From Paragorgia papillata (lineage: Eukaryota; Cnidaria; Anthozoa; Scleralcyonacea; Coralliidae): 64,000 nt of DNA. A program made the position numbers and the translations under genes. The notes under the pieces were generated by a model. It searched no databases. It had not been told where the DNA came from and saw only the letters and a list, made by a program, of their open reading frames with translations. Positions 50,201 to 61,348 of this stretch are shown one piece after another. The stretch is taken from assembly GCA_035771165.1 (NCBI GenBank), contig JAWNZC010000419.1:1100001-1164000 (forward strand), in the 5' to 3' direction. Each line of letters begins with the position of its first letter. Position 1 is the first letter of the stretch.

Positions 50201-51749
50201 GAACGAAAACCGATTGATACCAATGCATAACACAGATGCATTGAGAGCCAATATGTTTAAAGTAGCTGGACGAATGATTGCCGCATCAATTGTAAACGGA
50301 TGTCCTGGTTTTCCATGTTTGTCTCCCGCTGTCTACTCATACTTAGTTACAGGTTCATGTCAAGGTATTGATATTGTTACAGATGATTTACCAGACTTGG
50401 AAATTAGAGAAATTGTAACACTGGTAAGGGTTTTGAAGTTTAAAATATATCTAAAGCGAGTCTAGAGCTAAACGGTTGTGGGTATCCGAAAATGGCATAC
50501 TATACACGTACGTTTCGTTTATATAAGGCAAAAGAATGTTAATAAATTGGCTAGTGTATTTTTTACAGAAACATTTGTTCTTATCTATACTTTTTTTCAA
50601 ACAGATCGATTCCATGGAGGATTTTGCTAATATCCCTGAGATAATCAACGATGCACTAGTGGAAACTGGGTTCACAAAAAGACTTGCAAAAGCCAATAAA
50701 CTTGAAGCTATTACAAGCGTCATGCTTAATAGCGTAATCTTATCGCGAAAAGCTGAACTTGACCAGTTTTCCCACGGTCTTGGTCCGGTACTAAAAGAAG
50801 CACGGGCTCATCCTGATATTTTTAAGCCTTTGTTTGTTCACGGCGATGTGTGCCTTACACCTGGACAGTTTAAAAGTCTTTTGCTCGATAAGGATTTGGA
50901 CTGCACGATCAAAGGCTATTTTTACCAGTTTATTGAACAGCAAGGTAGGATCAACTATTTTTACTGTTATTAATTAAAAAGTTGTATACAAGTTTTGGTG
51001 TATATTTCAAAAACTCATTAATAATTCATGAGGAAAACACAAAGAAAAATCGTGTACTTCGAAAAAAAAATTCGATGAACTTTTTCTTCGATTTTGCGGC
51101 TCAGACAACTTCAATTTTCAAAATTGATTTCTATATGAGTTTATTATATGGATAGTTTATGAAGCCATTTAAAACATTCGCAGTACGTGTTTTAAATAGT
51201 ACATTCAATCCTGAAAGGAAATTCTGTGACAGTATACGTTCTTTCGTACATTTCTTAGCAACGGATGCAAGGCCAAACTTTCTATCCAGGGTCTCTAGCC
51301 TCTTCCGCAGGCCCTCATTGGATCACGAGAAGGTCAAAGTTCATGCGTGTGACCTGACCTGTCCGTGATGCAACGAGGGCCTGCGGAGGAGACACTCTAT
51401 CTAAATACGTTGGAACACCCTTAACATTATACTCTTCTGTTCCTTAGCCTTTGTTTATTTTAGTATGTCAGAGCACTTGCCTTACGATGAGTTCTATTTT
51501 TGTATATCTTTAGATGAAGAAGCCTTGCAAAAGTTGTTGGCGTTCTGTACAGGAGCCAGCACTGTACCGCCGATGGGATTTCATGATCCAGACTTCATAA
51601 CTGTCACCACAACTGATAGCACCTTACCAAACGCCAACACCTGTCCTATGGAATTAGAATTACCAGCGAATGTTTCAAACTTTGACGAATTCTCAAGACA
51701 GATGAAACTTGCGTTAGATATTCAAGCGCACGGCTTTGGTATAATATAA
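41280..51749 (+). CDS. G2E3-like HECT E3 ubiquitin ligase, 9 exons, transposon-borne
   Basis: HECT ligases accept ubiquitin on a catalytic Cys and pass it to substrates. Exons: 41280-41443, 41846-42353, 45010-45119, 48157-48205, 48835-48901, 49330-49464, 49897-50423, 50605-50944, 51514-51749. All phases agree, giving 711 aa. Order: a low-complexity N-terminus; a block with PLRFQPLETWTHEICILG and FEVLRAVGGGGGQRSLSLIP (residues about 90-200); a C2HC finger (CIKCNGEFTYGDFKNHQYVC, about 231-250); a CUE-like ubiquitin-binding segment (LKDVFPHLSIETLQNLLDSK); and the HECT N-lobe (FENEPAIDGGGPRREYF). The C-lobe has LLAFCTGA, PPMGF and LPNANTCPMELELP, with the catalytic Cys at about 677. Start chosen at MADSAVKH, right after the terminal repeat. 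It has family resemblance to the multicopy G2/M-phase-specific E3-like genes of corals and fish. It is intact despite element insertions in introns 2 and 3. Confidence 0.88.
42739..43445. mobile_element. 700-bp foldback element in HECT intron 2
   Basis: GGTGGTTTTCACTATGACAT at the left pairs with the complement region ending GTGAAAACCACC. The arms remain complementary through AAACATTTTAGAAG to the centre near 43090 (CATATTTGTGTACCTCACAG region). TATA is present on both sides and may be the target duplication. Confidence 0.8.
43970..44831. mobile_element. 860-bp element with 90-bp inverted ends in HECT intron 2
   Basis: CGAAGTGGCTATAGGTCCGG and its near-complement at the right (CCGGACCCATAGCCACTTCG) bound the element. 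Pairing extends over GAACTCGTTCAAGAAAAACT and GGTGCTGG/CCAGCACC-like positions. There is no coding capacity inside. Confidence 0.8.
45556..47895. mobile_element. foldback MITE in HECT intron 3, interrupted by a retrotransposon
   Basis: ACGGATATAGGATGGTGTTT at the left matches the complement of AAAACGCCACCCTATATCCG at the right. The left half contains an internal hairpin (GTCACGTGACTAAAATAAAA against TTTTATTTTAGTCACGTGAC). The right arm breaks off at about 46001 and resumes at about 47808. Confidence 0.8.
46002..47808 (+). pseudogene. decayed CR1/L2-like non-LTR retrotransposon, reverse transcriptase region
   Basis: Frames in succession encode LNSLKGIKANKATGIDNISA, VTNYRPISVLPVLSKIIEKH, SGFRHHHSTETALIKIIDQL, GMVFVDYRKAFDMVDH, FINDLPLHV, LFADDTTLTT (a variant of the catalytic YADD box) and the C-terminal QLWNSLPLDLKRQ. 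In-frame stops (for example at about 46259-46261 and 46844) and frame changes near 46575 and 46680 show it is dead. It is 5'-truncated. The order of motifs and the tail fit the CR1/L2 group. Confidence 0.85.
51289..51396. repeat. hairpin in HECT intron 8
   Basis: CCTCTTCCGCAGGCCCTCAT pairs with the complement GAGGGCCTGCGGAGGAGA about 70 bases later. Just upstream, 51015-51050 (CTCATTAATAATTCATGAGG) is a dispersed fragment that recurs inverted at about 60862-60905. Confidence 0.7.
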
Positions 51750-52313
51750 AACGCTTATATTATGTGTACGGTGTGATTGAACTGAAAGGCAGGACCACGA
51801 AAATTCTTTTTGAGGCTTGTTTTTAATGCTTTTCTCAACATATTCTTGTAACCCTTCACCCGTAGACAAACAAAAGTTGGTAGACATAAGATGGCAACCT
51901 TGTGTTTTGACACATCAAACCTATATAATCACCAACATAAAGTTGTTGTTTTAAAATATCAGTGGCATGTGAAGGTAACAAGCTATAGTTGCCAAGGAAT
52001 GTCCTTCACGAAATCTCAAAACGAATGGTTGACAAACGTTGACACATAAGAAAAGACTTTGTCAACACGAAAAAGTTTGCGAGTATGCGCACTCTAGTTA
52101 GATTTGCCAACTTGTGTTAGGACTTAATTAGTTGTTCGCGTGAAGGCCCTTTTATACATGTTGTATTGAACATTTTTGTTCGACTTTTATATTCAGTTAC
52201 TTGGATGTATTGTTGAAATTTATAGTTATTTACTGTAGGTATGTACTGTACAATATAATACAATACAGTTTTAATCAGTTTATGTAGTGCAGTTGAGATT
52301 GCTGTTGAATGAT

Positions 52314-52785
52314 GTAGGCCCCGTTACACTGCGCATTTTTTTGTGCAAGTTGTTTTGCCACGGTATGAGGACATATCATTGCGAAACAAGTTCCGCGAAC
52401 GATTGTGCCATATATGTAACAACATGCCGTGCAATGGTCAAGGCCATTGTTGATTGCGGGACAAGTTGTTGCAAAGTAGAACCCGGTCCTGCTTTGTGCA
52501 ATGATTGCCAAAACTGGTCTCGCAAAGATTTGACCAATGCACGGCATGTTACACGGTGCAATGCAAATGGTTCCTTGAACTTGTCTAGCAACGATACGTT
52601 TCTCCATGTCGTTGCGAAACAACTTGCATTAATATTAGCCAGGTTTCCGGGAGTTCTCTCCTTGACAATGACGAGTAAAATCGTCAGGCGTTAGCCAGGA
52701 GTAAAATTAATAAGTAGACAAGAAGCAACTGCGTCTGTGTCCAGTAAAGGGTTAAAAACTGCGCAGTGTAACAGCGCCTTTAAAA
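52314..52785. mobile_element. MITE with a second short repeat inserted in it
   Basis: GTTACACTGCGCATTTTT near the left end pairs with GCGCAGTGTAAC near the right end. The left half contains a hairpin (GTGCAATGGTCAAGGCCATT region). 52645-52715 is a copy of the GCCAGACGATTTTACTC family, apparently inserted later. It lies between the two genes of the transposon. Confidence 0.7.
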
Positions 52786-53802
52786 ATTTGTTTTGTTACA
52801 GTGGTTCCTCTACGAAATATAGCGAGAGATGTTTGAGCTTTGTTTTCCTTTTCACGCAGATAACCTTATGAATAAATAAAGTTCCTCGTTTCAAGATATA
52901 TGCCAATACCATAGTTTGTGCTGGGGCCTATAAACAGACCCAATACTTTTTACCAAGATTGTAGAAAACACAACTGTCAAGCTTTGTACATCATAATATT
53001 GTGTTCAATAGCCACACTAAATTACATATAGTCAACGACAATTAGATGCTTTTAACTTTTTCCTTGTTACTGAAGAAAATATGACAATAAACATAAAAGT
53101 TTGCACTATAGATAAGACTTGTGGCTTAACTCCATTGTATTATTTCAAAGAAGACATTGGAAGAGTTAGCTGATTAGGTGTGGCAATTAAGTAATTCCAA
53201 AAGAAGTAAAAATAGTCATTGTTTGACTTCTGTGTAACCAAATTATGGGTGTCATCACAGTTGTGTCATTAAATTCCTTGTTATGCAAAAGTAATGTGAA
53301 AAGGACTAAAAGGTGTGCAGAGAACTGAGGAGAAAACTGGAACTTCCTACTCCTCCAGCAAAAAAACAAACTTTATTAAAATCATTTTAAAATAAAAAAT
53401 GACAGACTGATAATACTTGTCATGGTTTACTTAAGATATGTAATTTATGTCGACTGCAAATAACGAACCCCTCCCCACCAAAAGTAACAACACTTGGTAC
53501 TTTGGAAACTTTATGGTAGATTAATTTAAACACATGGTAGTTGTACATGTACATATAGGTATAAGTATTACTGGTCTTTTGAGTTATGTTTTAAGTTAAG
53601 TTAATTAATAACTTATAATTAATAATAGTGGTTATTATTTATATTAATCTGTAGTCATCATGACCTGAACTTCAACTCAATAGTCAATTTGATCTTAACA
53701 TCTACCAACCATCATGCAGGTACAAGACAAGAAAAGATGTGGTAAAATGTACATAAAAAAATAGAACTTAAATGCCTGGTCTGGAAAATACTAGTTACCA
53801 TG

Positions 53803-56078
53803 TCATATTTTTGAAGATACAAAATAACATGCCTGTATGTAAGTCTCAATGCCATATCCATCTACACCCTGTAATGAATCTATCTGTTGTTTCATTTCCT
53901 CAAAATCTGGTTGCTGCAATGGACACACAACATCCTGTATTGCACGTTCTCCTTCCAGCTCAGGTGCAGGACATGGTGCATCAATGTCAATTCCATAATC
54001 ATGCCATTCCTGTCATTCAAAACAGACAGTCACCCAGTTAAATTTATCAATGTTTGCACTACAATAATCATATTGCACAGTGAAAATCAACTGTTTAAAA
54101 TAAACTATACTATGAATCAATATTTTTCATATCCTTATCACAGATAATCAGGGTGTCAGTTACATTTTGGTTATTGGGGGGGCCCACTCTAAATAACATT
54201 AAATAAAACATAATAACTGACCCCTTGCAGATAATCAGTTATGAATCAACCATAGTGCCATACAATGCGCAACCAACATCAATAAAAAAACTATTTACTG
54301 TTGCACTGAACATGTATCAAGTGTAGTCCTATTGTATGAACATGATTAATCAAGTGCCCAAAAAAGGAAACTGCTTGCAATCTTTCATTTTTCAATGAAA
54401 TGATGTAATTGTACATTGGTAGCTCATGTATTGGAATGTTAAATAATCAAAGTAAAGTGCATTTTGTGATAGGTGCATGTAATTACCTGTAATTGCTGAT
54501 CAGGTATCTCTCTTGCTGCATATTGTCCACCAATCCAAAGTCTGTTTGGTGTTTTATTATGTTCAGTCCTCAAAGGATGATTGTCCCATCCATTAATGAA
54601 ATGTTGAAGATGCCTGTTAATCCTTGGTTGAAAAATGTAGTGCAAGCAAAACATATGAACTTGATCGTTCAATTGCAAATATCCAGACTCTTCCAAGTAA
54701 TAGAAAACAGAGTAATAGATATACAAACATCCAACAAATAGATCACGCCACAGTCTCTCGATCCGTTGATTGTGCACACTTGACCCTGTTATATAACTGC
54801 CACGACCTGGCCCCCGCAATGGATGGTTGAACATGTACCAAGCCACCTTAACATTCTCCCCACCATGGTCCCCTCTGACTCTGGAGGGCAATCCATGTGT
54901 TGCAACTGCTTTCATGAACAAAGCGAGAACTGTTATGGCTCTGTTGTTACCACTGCACGACAAGTACATTATCTTCCGTGAAAATCCGTCTATGCAGCCA
55001 TGGATGACAAATCTCCACCTAAAAATAAAATAATTTTTGATTGAACTCTTTCAGGCAGTTATATATTGCACGCTGGAAGTTGAATAGTAAGTAATTATAG
55101 TTTATAATAATGCTATTTTACAAATTAACATATACATAGGGGGGCAATAATGTATATGTTTTTCTCCAACTATGATACCAACAAAAATCTATTTTATTAC
55201 AAATATATATATATGTGTGTGTGTGTGTAACAGTGTCTGATGACCACCACTGAGTGTAAAACTCTGCGTTGGTAGCCAACATACTCTTCACATTACCTTA
55301 TAAGTTTATGATGACCATCCATGTGCCACAGTGATAGGGGACCCCTAACATTGTAAACTCTTCTGTGAGTTACCCGTAACTGTAGTGCTCGAACCAAAAC
55401 ACCTTCAGGATCTGATCTTCTCATAGCTTCCCTTACTCTATTTTCTTGCACTTTTAATCCTCTTGCCAACAGATGTCCACGCATGGATTTGTAACCAGTG
55501 TTTGGGAATCCCCTTAATATTTCTTTGACTAACGCATCCAGCTCTGCCTCTGTAATATTTGAATAGCTCTCTCTCATCGAGAGTCTATATTCACACAGTC
55601 TTCGGTAAACGGTTTTCTCGCAGACACACAGCATCTTTGCCATCTCACTTGCATTAAATCCATAATCAACAAACAGTTCTAACTGTTCACGAGAAATATC
55701 AAACCTTGGCCTACCTTTCGAGCCCGTTTGTATGCGCGGTGGCATGTGTTTCTTGTCACTGTAATGGTCATCCTCGAGGGTCGCAAGAATAGCTTGTGCC
55801 TCCTGAAGATGTGATACAATGGACTCTTCCGTTTCAAAATTATTGCCAAATCTCGTCAGTATTGCACAAAGCCAATCTACTTTGTAGCGAGCGTAGTCGA
55901 TGTTAATGTTGCCATTGCTGCCTTCTATATTATGAAGCACGTCGATTAGAATTTGTCTGACATTAGTGTGAATCAACTGAGATGGAGAATGCTGCTGACT
56001 TTCACCAGCAGAAGACAAAGAATATGAGTTAGACATCTCTAGCACTCTATGTTCTATAAAATATCTAGTCTCGGCCAT
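53803..56078 (-). CDS. DDE integrase-type transposase, 3 exons
   Basis: Probably cuts and joins the ends of the surrounding element. Exons: 55297-56078, 54487-55018, 53803-54009. Phases agree and give 506 aa. An N-terminal region of about 140 residues is followed by a helix-turn-helix (GRPRFDISREQLELFVDYGF, NASEMAKMLCVCEKTVYRRL). The rve core has the first Asp in LWHMDGHHK, the second in VRGDHGGEN and the Glu in HNQRIERLWRD. A C-terminal tail contains EWHDYGIDIDAP and GYGIETYIQ. The core resembles the IS3/retroviral integrase fold, and I recognise the architecture from uncharacterised multicopy integrase-like proteins of fish and cnidarians. Start at MAETRYFIEH, about 20 bp from the terminal repeat region. 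The stop follows VSSKI. All three catalytic residues are present, so the enzyme may be active. It converges on the HECT gene. Confidence 0.88.
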
Positions 56079-56139
56079 ATTTTATATTCACCTACATGCA
56101 ACCGCTGTACATGCAATATCGTACCCGAGATTGCTGTAC

Positions 56140-56478
56140 GCGAACGAATGGCCAGAAATTGGACCCTGGGTACGGGGTTGTCGAATGACCGAATGGCATG
56201 AAGTACGATCGAATGGCATGAAGTACGACCGAATGGAATGAAGTACGACCGAATGGAATGAGGTGTACGAAATGTACGACCGAACGGCACGAAGTACGAC
56301 CGAATGGCATGAAGTACGACCGAATGGAATGAAGTACGAAAGAACGGAATGAAGTACGATCGAATGACATAGGACACGATCGAATAGCATGAGGTGTACG
56401 ATCGAATAGCATGAGGTGTACGAACGAATGAAATGGGGTACGAACGAATGACATTTTTGTCCGGAATGCCCCTCCATA
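56140..56478. repeat. right terminal inverted repeat with subrepeats
   Basis: Read on the minus strand it has about 13 units of the CATTCGATCGTAC / CATTCGGTCGTAC type after the same tip as the left repeat. Copy number and the order of spacers (CCTCAT, TTCAT, TCCTAT) differ from the left side, so the repeats are similar but not identical. Confidence 0.88.
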
Positions 56479-56484
56479 GTATCC
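56479..56484. other. target-site duplication GTATCC, right
   Basis: Follows the terminal ATA of the right inverted repeat directly and matches 40840-40845. Confidence 0.85.
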
Positions 56485-56489
56485 TACCA

Positions 56490-59310
56490 CTTTTATCAAG
56501 AAAAAAGCTTGTATTATTCAGTATTAAGAACTTTTTTTATAGTTTAATAAATTTATTTGTACAAAAACCTCTAGATGATACAATTTATGTTAAAAAATAA
56601 CTGAATATCGTTTAGTAAATCGGAAAAAAGTATGAAAAAAGTACTCGGTTTTGTTTCGGTAATAGTCGTAATACTCGGAATATATCGATATTCACTCGTG
56701 ATTTTTCGTAAATAATCACGTGATTCTTCTCAAAACGTGCTCGAAGGAAAGATGGAGGGAGATTTAAACTTCTTGTTCTGTGCCGTGTGTTTTCATCAAT
56801 TTTAAAAGGTAATACGTTGTTAGTAGCTGCTTTAAAATAGTACTAAATAACGTTTGATGTACATTTAATAGTTATTTGAGTTTTGGTTTGTCTTCTTGCG
56901 AATTAAATGGCGAAGAAGAAAGCCTTCGGCTTCAGCCATTAATTGCGACAAATCCGCCCTTTAAATTCTGAAACGCGTTCTCTAAATTGACTTCGTTTTA
57001 AAACTTCTGTGGACTAGAAAATGTATAAGTCGTCGAATTTAAAATGTACTAAACGTTTTACAGCATTCATTTTAATAAAAGTCGCCATTTAACTTGAAGC
57101 AGAAACACCAAAAGAAATCGGAGAAGAAGGCAAAACGAAAGGAAATCCAAAATGGCCGTCATGAAAACGTTTAGCTGCATCATGGGAAAAGTTGCCAGCA
57201 TCAATTTTTGTCTTCACCTCTCATATTTTAAAATTTATTTTACAATGTTAGATATGATTAATCTTTTAAAAAAATTTGATAAATATTTTTAATAAATAAT
57301 TGTTCATGTTTGTACTCAAACCAAAATTAAAATTTTGTACTAATTTTTTTTTAAATTTTTTTAGACATTCGACACAGCTGGAAAAGCATCACAACTACAT
57401 GATACCAAAAGATGCCACCAAAATACAAAAAAAAAAGATGGAAAATGCAAAAAGAAAAGAGCAGTATTTATGTAAAGGCATGATTACAGTCCAAAAGTCT
57501 AAAGATTGAAAAATGAAAAACATTTTTTGGTAAGTTACTCTGTAAAAAACATTTGGCAACATTAAAAGAAATTCTTTATTCTCATCACTGCCTAATTGAC
57601 CATACCGAAAAAGATGGTGTCTTGTACATTTAACCACAATCCTTTGCACACATTAAATATTGTTTCTTGTAGAATAATCGAAATATAGGGTTTTAAAATG
57701 ATCAACTTTGATAGGAATGAAGTTATTGCTTACTTAATTGGATAAATAATGTTTAGTTGTTATTTGAGCTGATTTGAGGTTGCAAAGCATTATGGTTAAA
57801 GGTGCTGTTTATCGGGACCCTCAAACATGACATTCGTAGATAATTACATGAAGTACTCAGTTCAATGTAAACCGTTAGAAATGACATGGCAGAAAACCAA
57901 GCAATTCGGTGATTTCTTCTATTTTTTCTGAAAATGTTTTGTTTTGGGTACAAGTAATGAAGAGGAAGCAAGAAAAGCTTACAATCTTCAATCTTTCTTT
58001 TTGGTACTGTCAATTGCATTTCAAGTTATAAAAAATATTGTGACGACAAGAATTGAAAAAAAAAGTTTAAATATTTTTTTCATTTTTTGCCAATTTATTT
58101 TTTTTAGTTCAATTACAATAATCAACAAACCACTACACAGTCTTTTTGATTTTTTCATTATTTGTTTATGACAACAACAAAATGGAAAAATAGTAGATAG
58201 TGACAACAAAAATACAGAACTACATACATTTTGGTTTGTGAGAGGCTGACAGCTATCATTTTTGGGAAAATATAAAAATATAAAAAAACTTCTAATTTCA
58301 AAATTTAAAAAAAATGTTCTTTCATATTTTGATACGGAAACTAAAATACAAAGTTCTAGATTACGCTTTCTACCTGGTCAATCTATAGCAAAAGTTCTTG
58401 TTCCTCAGTATTTTTAAAATGATGTGGTGGTGGTGAGAATCAAGGATTTTTTATTTATTTATGGTTACAATTGTAATCAGTTATGGTTTTCTCTTAATTG
58501 TTCACTACAATTATTTTTGCTATTTTTGTTTAATGACTTTATAAAACAAAACAAACATATAACAAAAATAAACATCTTGTAAAACCCAAGATATGAGTCA
58601 AAAACAAGAGAGAATGTTGAAACAACAATTGAAATATAGTAAAGGTTAGAATTATACTGCCAAAACAGAGATCGTAGTAGTCTAATATTTCGAGCAAAAG
58701 CCTTTCATCAGAGAGAAACGTGAAATATCACTTGGTCTGACGATGGGATTTGTAATAAATTTCAAACATAACCATTTCAACATTTCTCTCTTGTTTTTGA
58801 CTCGTTTCTTGGTTTTTACAATTAGATGTTTATTTTCAGTGTAAGTTTTGTTTTATACTTTTTCAAACTATCGGCTGGCTATGGTTTCTGGTCCTTAATG
58901 ACTTTTAGTACACCCATTTTCTTTGTGGGTTTTTGCACTGTGTTCATTAGTTTGTGCCGGCTTTAGGTTTATTAACTATATAAACATAGTCATTGGAACA
59001 AATCTCCTGTTTTTTGTTCTCAATCCCCGTATACCCCTATATTCTGAAGGAGAAAAGCCTGCAGCTTGTCGAAAAGTTTTGATCTTGATTCGTACCAAGT
59101 TTTTCAAATTGGTAAAAGAAGAATGGAACCACAGAATAACAGAACTTTTGAAGAAAATGTCATTTCATCAAGCGTGTACAATATATTTGCTGCGAAGAAG
59201 TGTTTAATATTTCATACCAAGCTTTATTATTAAAGCAATCAAGCAGTGAAGAATACCAAGCAAGAAATGATGCTGTAGCCAAGCCTTTAAATCCTTACAC
59301 CAAGATTTGG
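56490..59310. other. no recognisable gene
   Basis: This stretch holds AT-rich sequence with short reading frames only. A short frame MEGDLNFLFCAVCFHQF at 56752 ends in a stop just before a possible donor. A possible acceptor at about 57364 leads into a lysine-rich frame (KIQKKKMENAKRKEQ) ending at 57509. These could be exons of an unknown transcript, but nothing supports a product. 58680-58740 is an inverted fragment of the GATGAAGGGCTTTGCTCGAA repeat family. Confidence 0.5.
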
Positions 59311-59320
59311 AAAAAGTGTA

Positions 59321-59549
59321 CAGTTGATTTCACATTCGTTTGGAAGTTCCGATATTCGTTCGGAAGTTCGGAATTACGTTGCCAAAGTTGAAAATTATCC
59401 AATGAAATTGCGAGCTTTGAATCAAAACTCATTATGATTGGATAATTTTTCAACCTTAGCAACGTAATTCCGAACTTCCGAACGAATATGTGAACTTCCC
59501 AACGAACTTGGCAACACACGGCGGTATTAAAGTAATGTGAAATCAACTG
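59321..59549. mobile_element. Tc1/mariner-type MITE, TA target site
   Basis: The inverted ends CAGTTGATTTCACATT and AATGTGAAATCAACTG are flanked by TA (59319-59320 and 59550-59551). The interior repeats TTCGGAAGTTCGGAATTACG in both orientations. It is a relative of the element at 18674. Confidence 0.8.
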
Positions 59550-59722
59550 TAATGTAGACAGACAATTTTGGATAATAAAATTTTTTGTATTCTTTGAAGA
59601 AAAATTGTTTTATACTCTTCTTTCCTGGTTGTACTGCAATCTATATTTCTTTTAAATGAATGTAGGGTGACGTGATTTCAATAAAAAACAAAGAGTATTC
59701 TGAATGAAATTAATTTGGATCT

Positions 59723-60046
59723 TATAGTCAGTTTCAGCTTGCTTTTGAAATTCGTTTGTCAACATTCGTTGGAAGGTTGGGAACTTGGTACGGAAGTTCG
59801 TTGTGAAGTTCGTCGTGAAGTTCGAATTTAATAAGCTTTGAATTGAATTCCTTTGGTAAAATCACGGAGAAGAAGATTATTTGTTGTATAGAATATAATT
59901 AATAGATACTTGGTTAAGCAGAAACAAATTGCTGACTTAAATTTGTATCTACCTCGCAACGTAGTTCGGAACATTGCAACGTAAGTTTGGAATGTTCATT
60001 TCAATTATACGTATCGGATTTCAAAAGCAAGCTGAAACGGACTATA
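59723..60046. mobile_element. MITE with 28-bp inverted ends
   Basis: TATAGTCAGTTTCAGCTTGC at the left pairs with GCAAGCTGAAACGGACTATA at the right, continuing inward through TTTTGAAAT. Internal GTTCGTTGTGAAGTTCG blocks link it loosely to the 59321 family. Confidence 0.8.
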
Positions 60047-60429
60047 ACAGTTAAATAAACAAGTGTGATTCTGGGTTTTCATAAAAGTGATGGTTAAATT
60101 GGTTTTCAAAAAACGTTGTTGCTTTTTCTTTGTTTATTGATTAATTACACCTTGTTGGAAAAAAATTTTTTTTGATATATTTCGTTTTCACATTGATAAT
60201 GTGTAAGCTTATGTTAGTACTTGTACAACCAGGGTTTCAGAGATGGAATTATTTTTCTCCAGTAACAATACATTTATTCTTGTAAATAGACCAGTTTGAC
60301 ATTTTGACTTTGCATAAGATCTGACAAGTTCTGATTTGGGATAAAACTTCTTTCATAAATAACGTAACGCAACCATAGTAAATATTGATTTGAAAGCGAA
60401 GGATACGTTATGTAATATTTATAAACCGC

Positions 60430-60639
60430 CAGGGCCGGAGCTATGGGGGGGTTTGGGGGGGTGTGACACCCCCCCAAGAATTGCTTTATTTGTTCTATAG
60501 TCGGCAGACAAGAGATTTCAGTCGGCACCCACCAGCAGTCAGACTCGGCGAGTACTAGTACTGACGAGTGACGATTATGAGGCAGTCGGCAAAATTGAGC
60601 GTACAACCCCCCCTGCAGAATTTTTTGAGGACGGCCCTG
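60430..60639. mobile_element. hAT-type MITE with 8-bp target duplication
   Basis: It starts CAGGGCCGGAG and ends ACGGCCCTG. TAAACCGC directly precedes it (60422-60429) and directly follows it (60640-60647). An 8-bp duplication with CAGGG ends is the hAT signature. The minus-strand reading frame across it is not a gene. Confidence 0.88.
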
Positions 60640-61134
60640 TAAACCGCGCAGGAGGGCTTTATCGGATATAAAACAATAATACAAAAATGTTTTAGAGCCG
60701 ATAAAGCCCGTACTGCAAGGTTTTTAAATGGCTTCTAAAAAGAATCACTTCATACGTTCATTGGCGTAGTAATTTTGAAAATTAAGCTTATCTCAGCCGT
60801 TAAAAACCAGCGAGAAACTTAGAGCGAGTCTATATCACATATATAGATCCGATACGCTCATGATTTTTCTTTGTGTTTTCCTCATGAATTATTAATGAGT
60901 TTGAGATGTATCATATAATAAGCTATGTTGTGTATGAAATAAGTTTTATTCTGGCTCAGGACGTATCAGATTTGCATAGTCAAGATGCTTTACTTGCAGA
61001 TTAAGTTATAAATTAAATCATTGCATGGTTTGTTGAATACATGGTCCAGTTGTTTGAAAGAGTTGTGCTGCTGCACCTTTTTATTTGAATTTGAACAACA
61101 ACAACAGAATAAACGGCTTAAATTAACTTTATAT

Positions 61135-61348
61135 TACCATTGAAGCGTGAACTATTTCGCAAGTTTGTTTACGTTTGAAGAGCTGCGCTTGAGTAATTAA
61201 CTTACAATGAAATACATTTGTTTCGCGTGTGAAAAAAAAAATGCATTTCATTGGTAAAAATGGCGTAAGTTAATTAGTCAAACGGAGCTTTTCAAATGTA
61301 AACAAAAGTGGGAAATAGTTCATGCTTCAAGCTTGAACGCAAATGGTA
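61135..61348. mobile_element. 210-bp hairpin element
   Basis: TACCATTGAAGCGTGAAC at the left pairs, with a short interruption, with GTTCATGCTTCAA and ATGGTA at the right. The arms continue through GTTTACGTTTGAAGAGCT and AGTTAATTA. Flanks are AT-rich with no recognised gene up to 62680. Confidence 0.7.

Larger units (their letters stand above)
40846..56478. mobile_element. 15.6-kb IS3EU-like DNA transposon with HECT ligase and DDE integrase genes
   Basis: The left end TATGGAGGGGTATTCCGGAC and the complement of the right end TATGGAGGGGCATTCCGGAC are near-identical and continue for over 300 bp. The element is flanked by a 6-bp direct repeat, GTATCC. It holds a plus-strand HECT gene starting 40-50 bp inside the left repeat and a minus-strand integrase gene starting close to the right repeat, converging inward. 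Termini of TAY...RTA with 6-bp duplications and an IS3-like rve transposase are, as far as I recall, the definition of the IS3EU superfamily. The class assignment is inference from that. Polinton is excluded because no DNA polymerase, ATPase or capsid gene is seen. Confidence 0.82.

Noticed and set aside
40846..56478. Polinton/Maverick element
   Set aside because: Size and a 6-bp duplication would fit, but the tips are TAT and not AG, and there is no protein-primed polymerase, packaging ATPase, protease or capsid gene.
58923..59391. Frames with LNPRIPLYSEGEKPAAC and HQACTIYLLRRS
   Set aside because: They look vaguely protein-like, but no family, splice sites or neighbours support them, and part overlaps a MITE.
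60274..60684. 136-aa minus-strand frame
   Set aside because: It runs across the hAT MITE and both flanks. No family resemblance or splice support.
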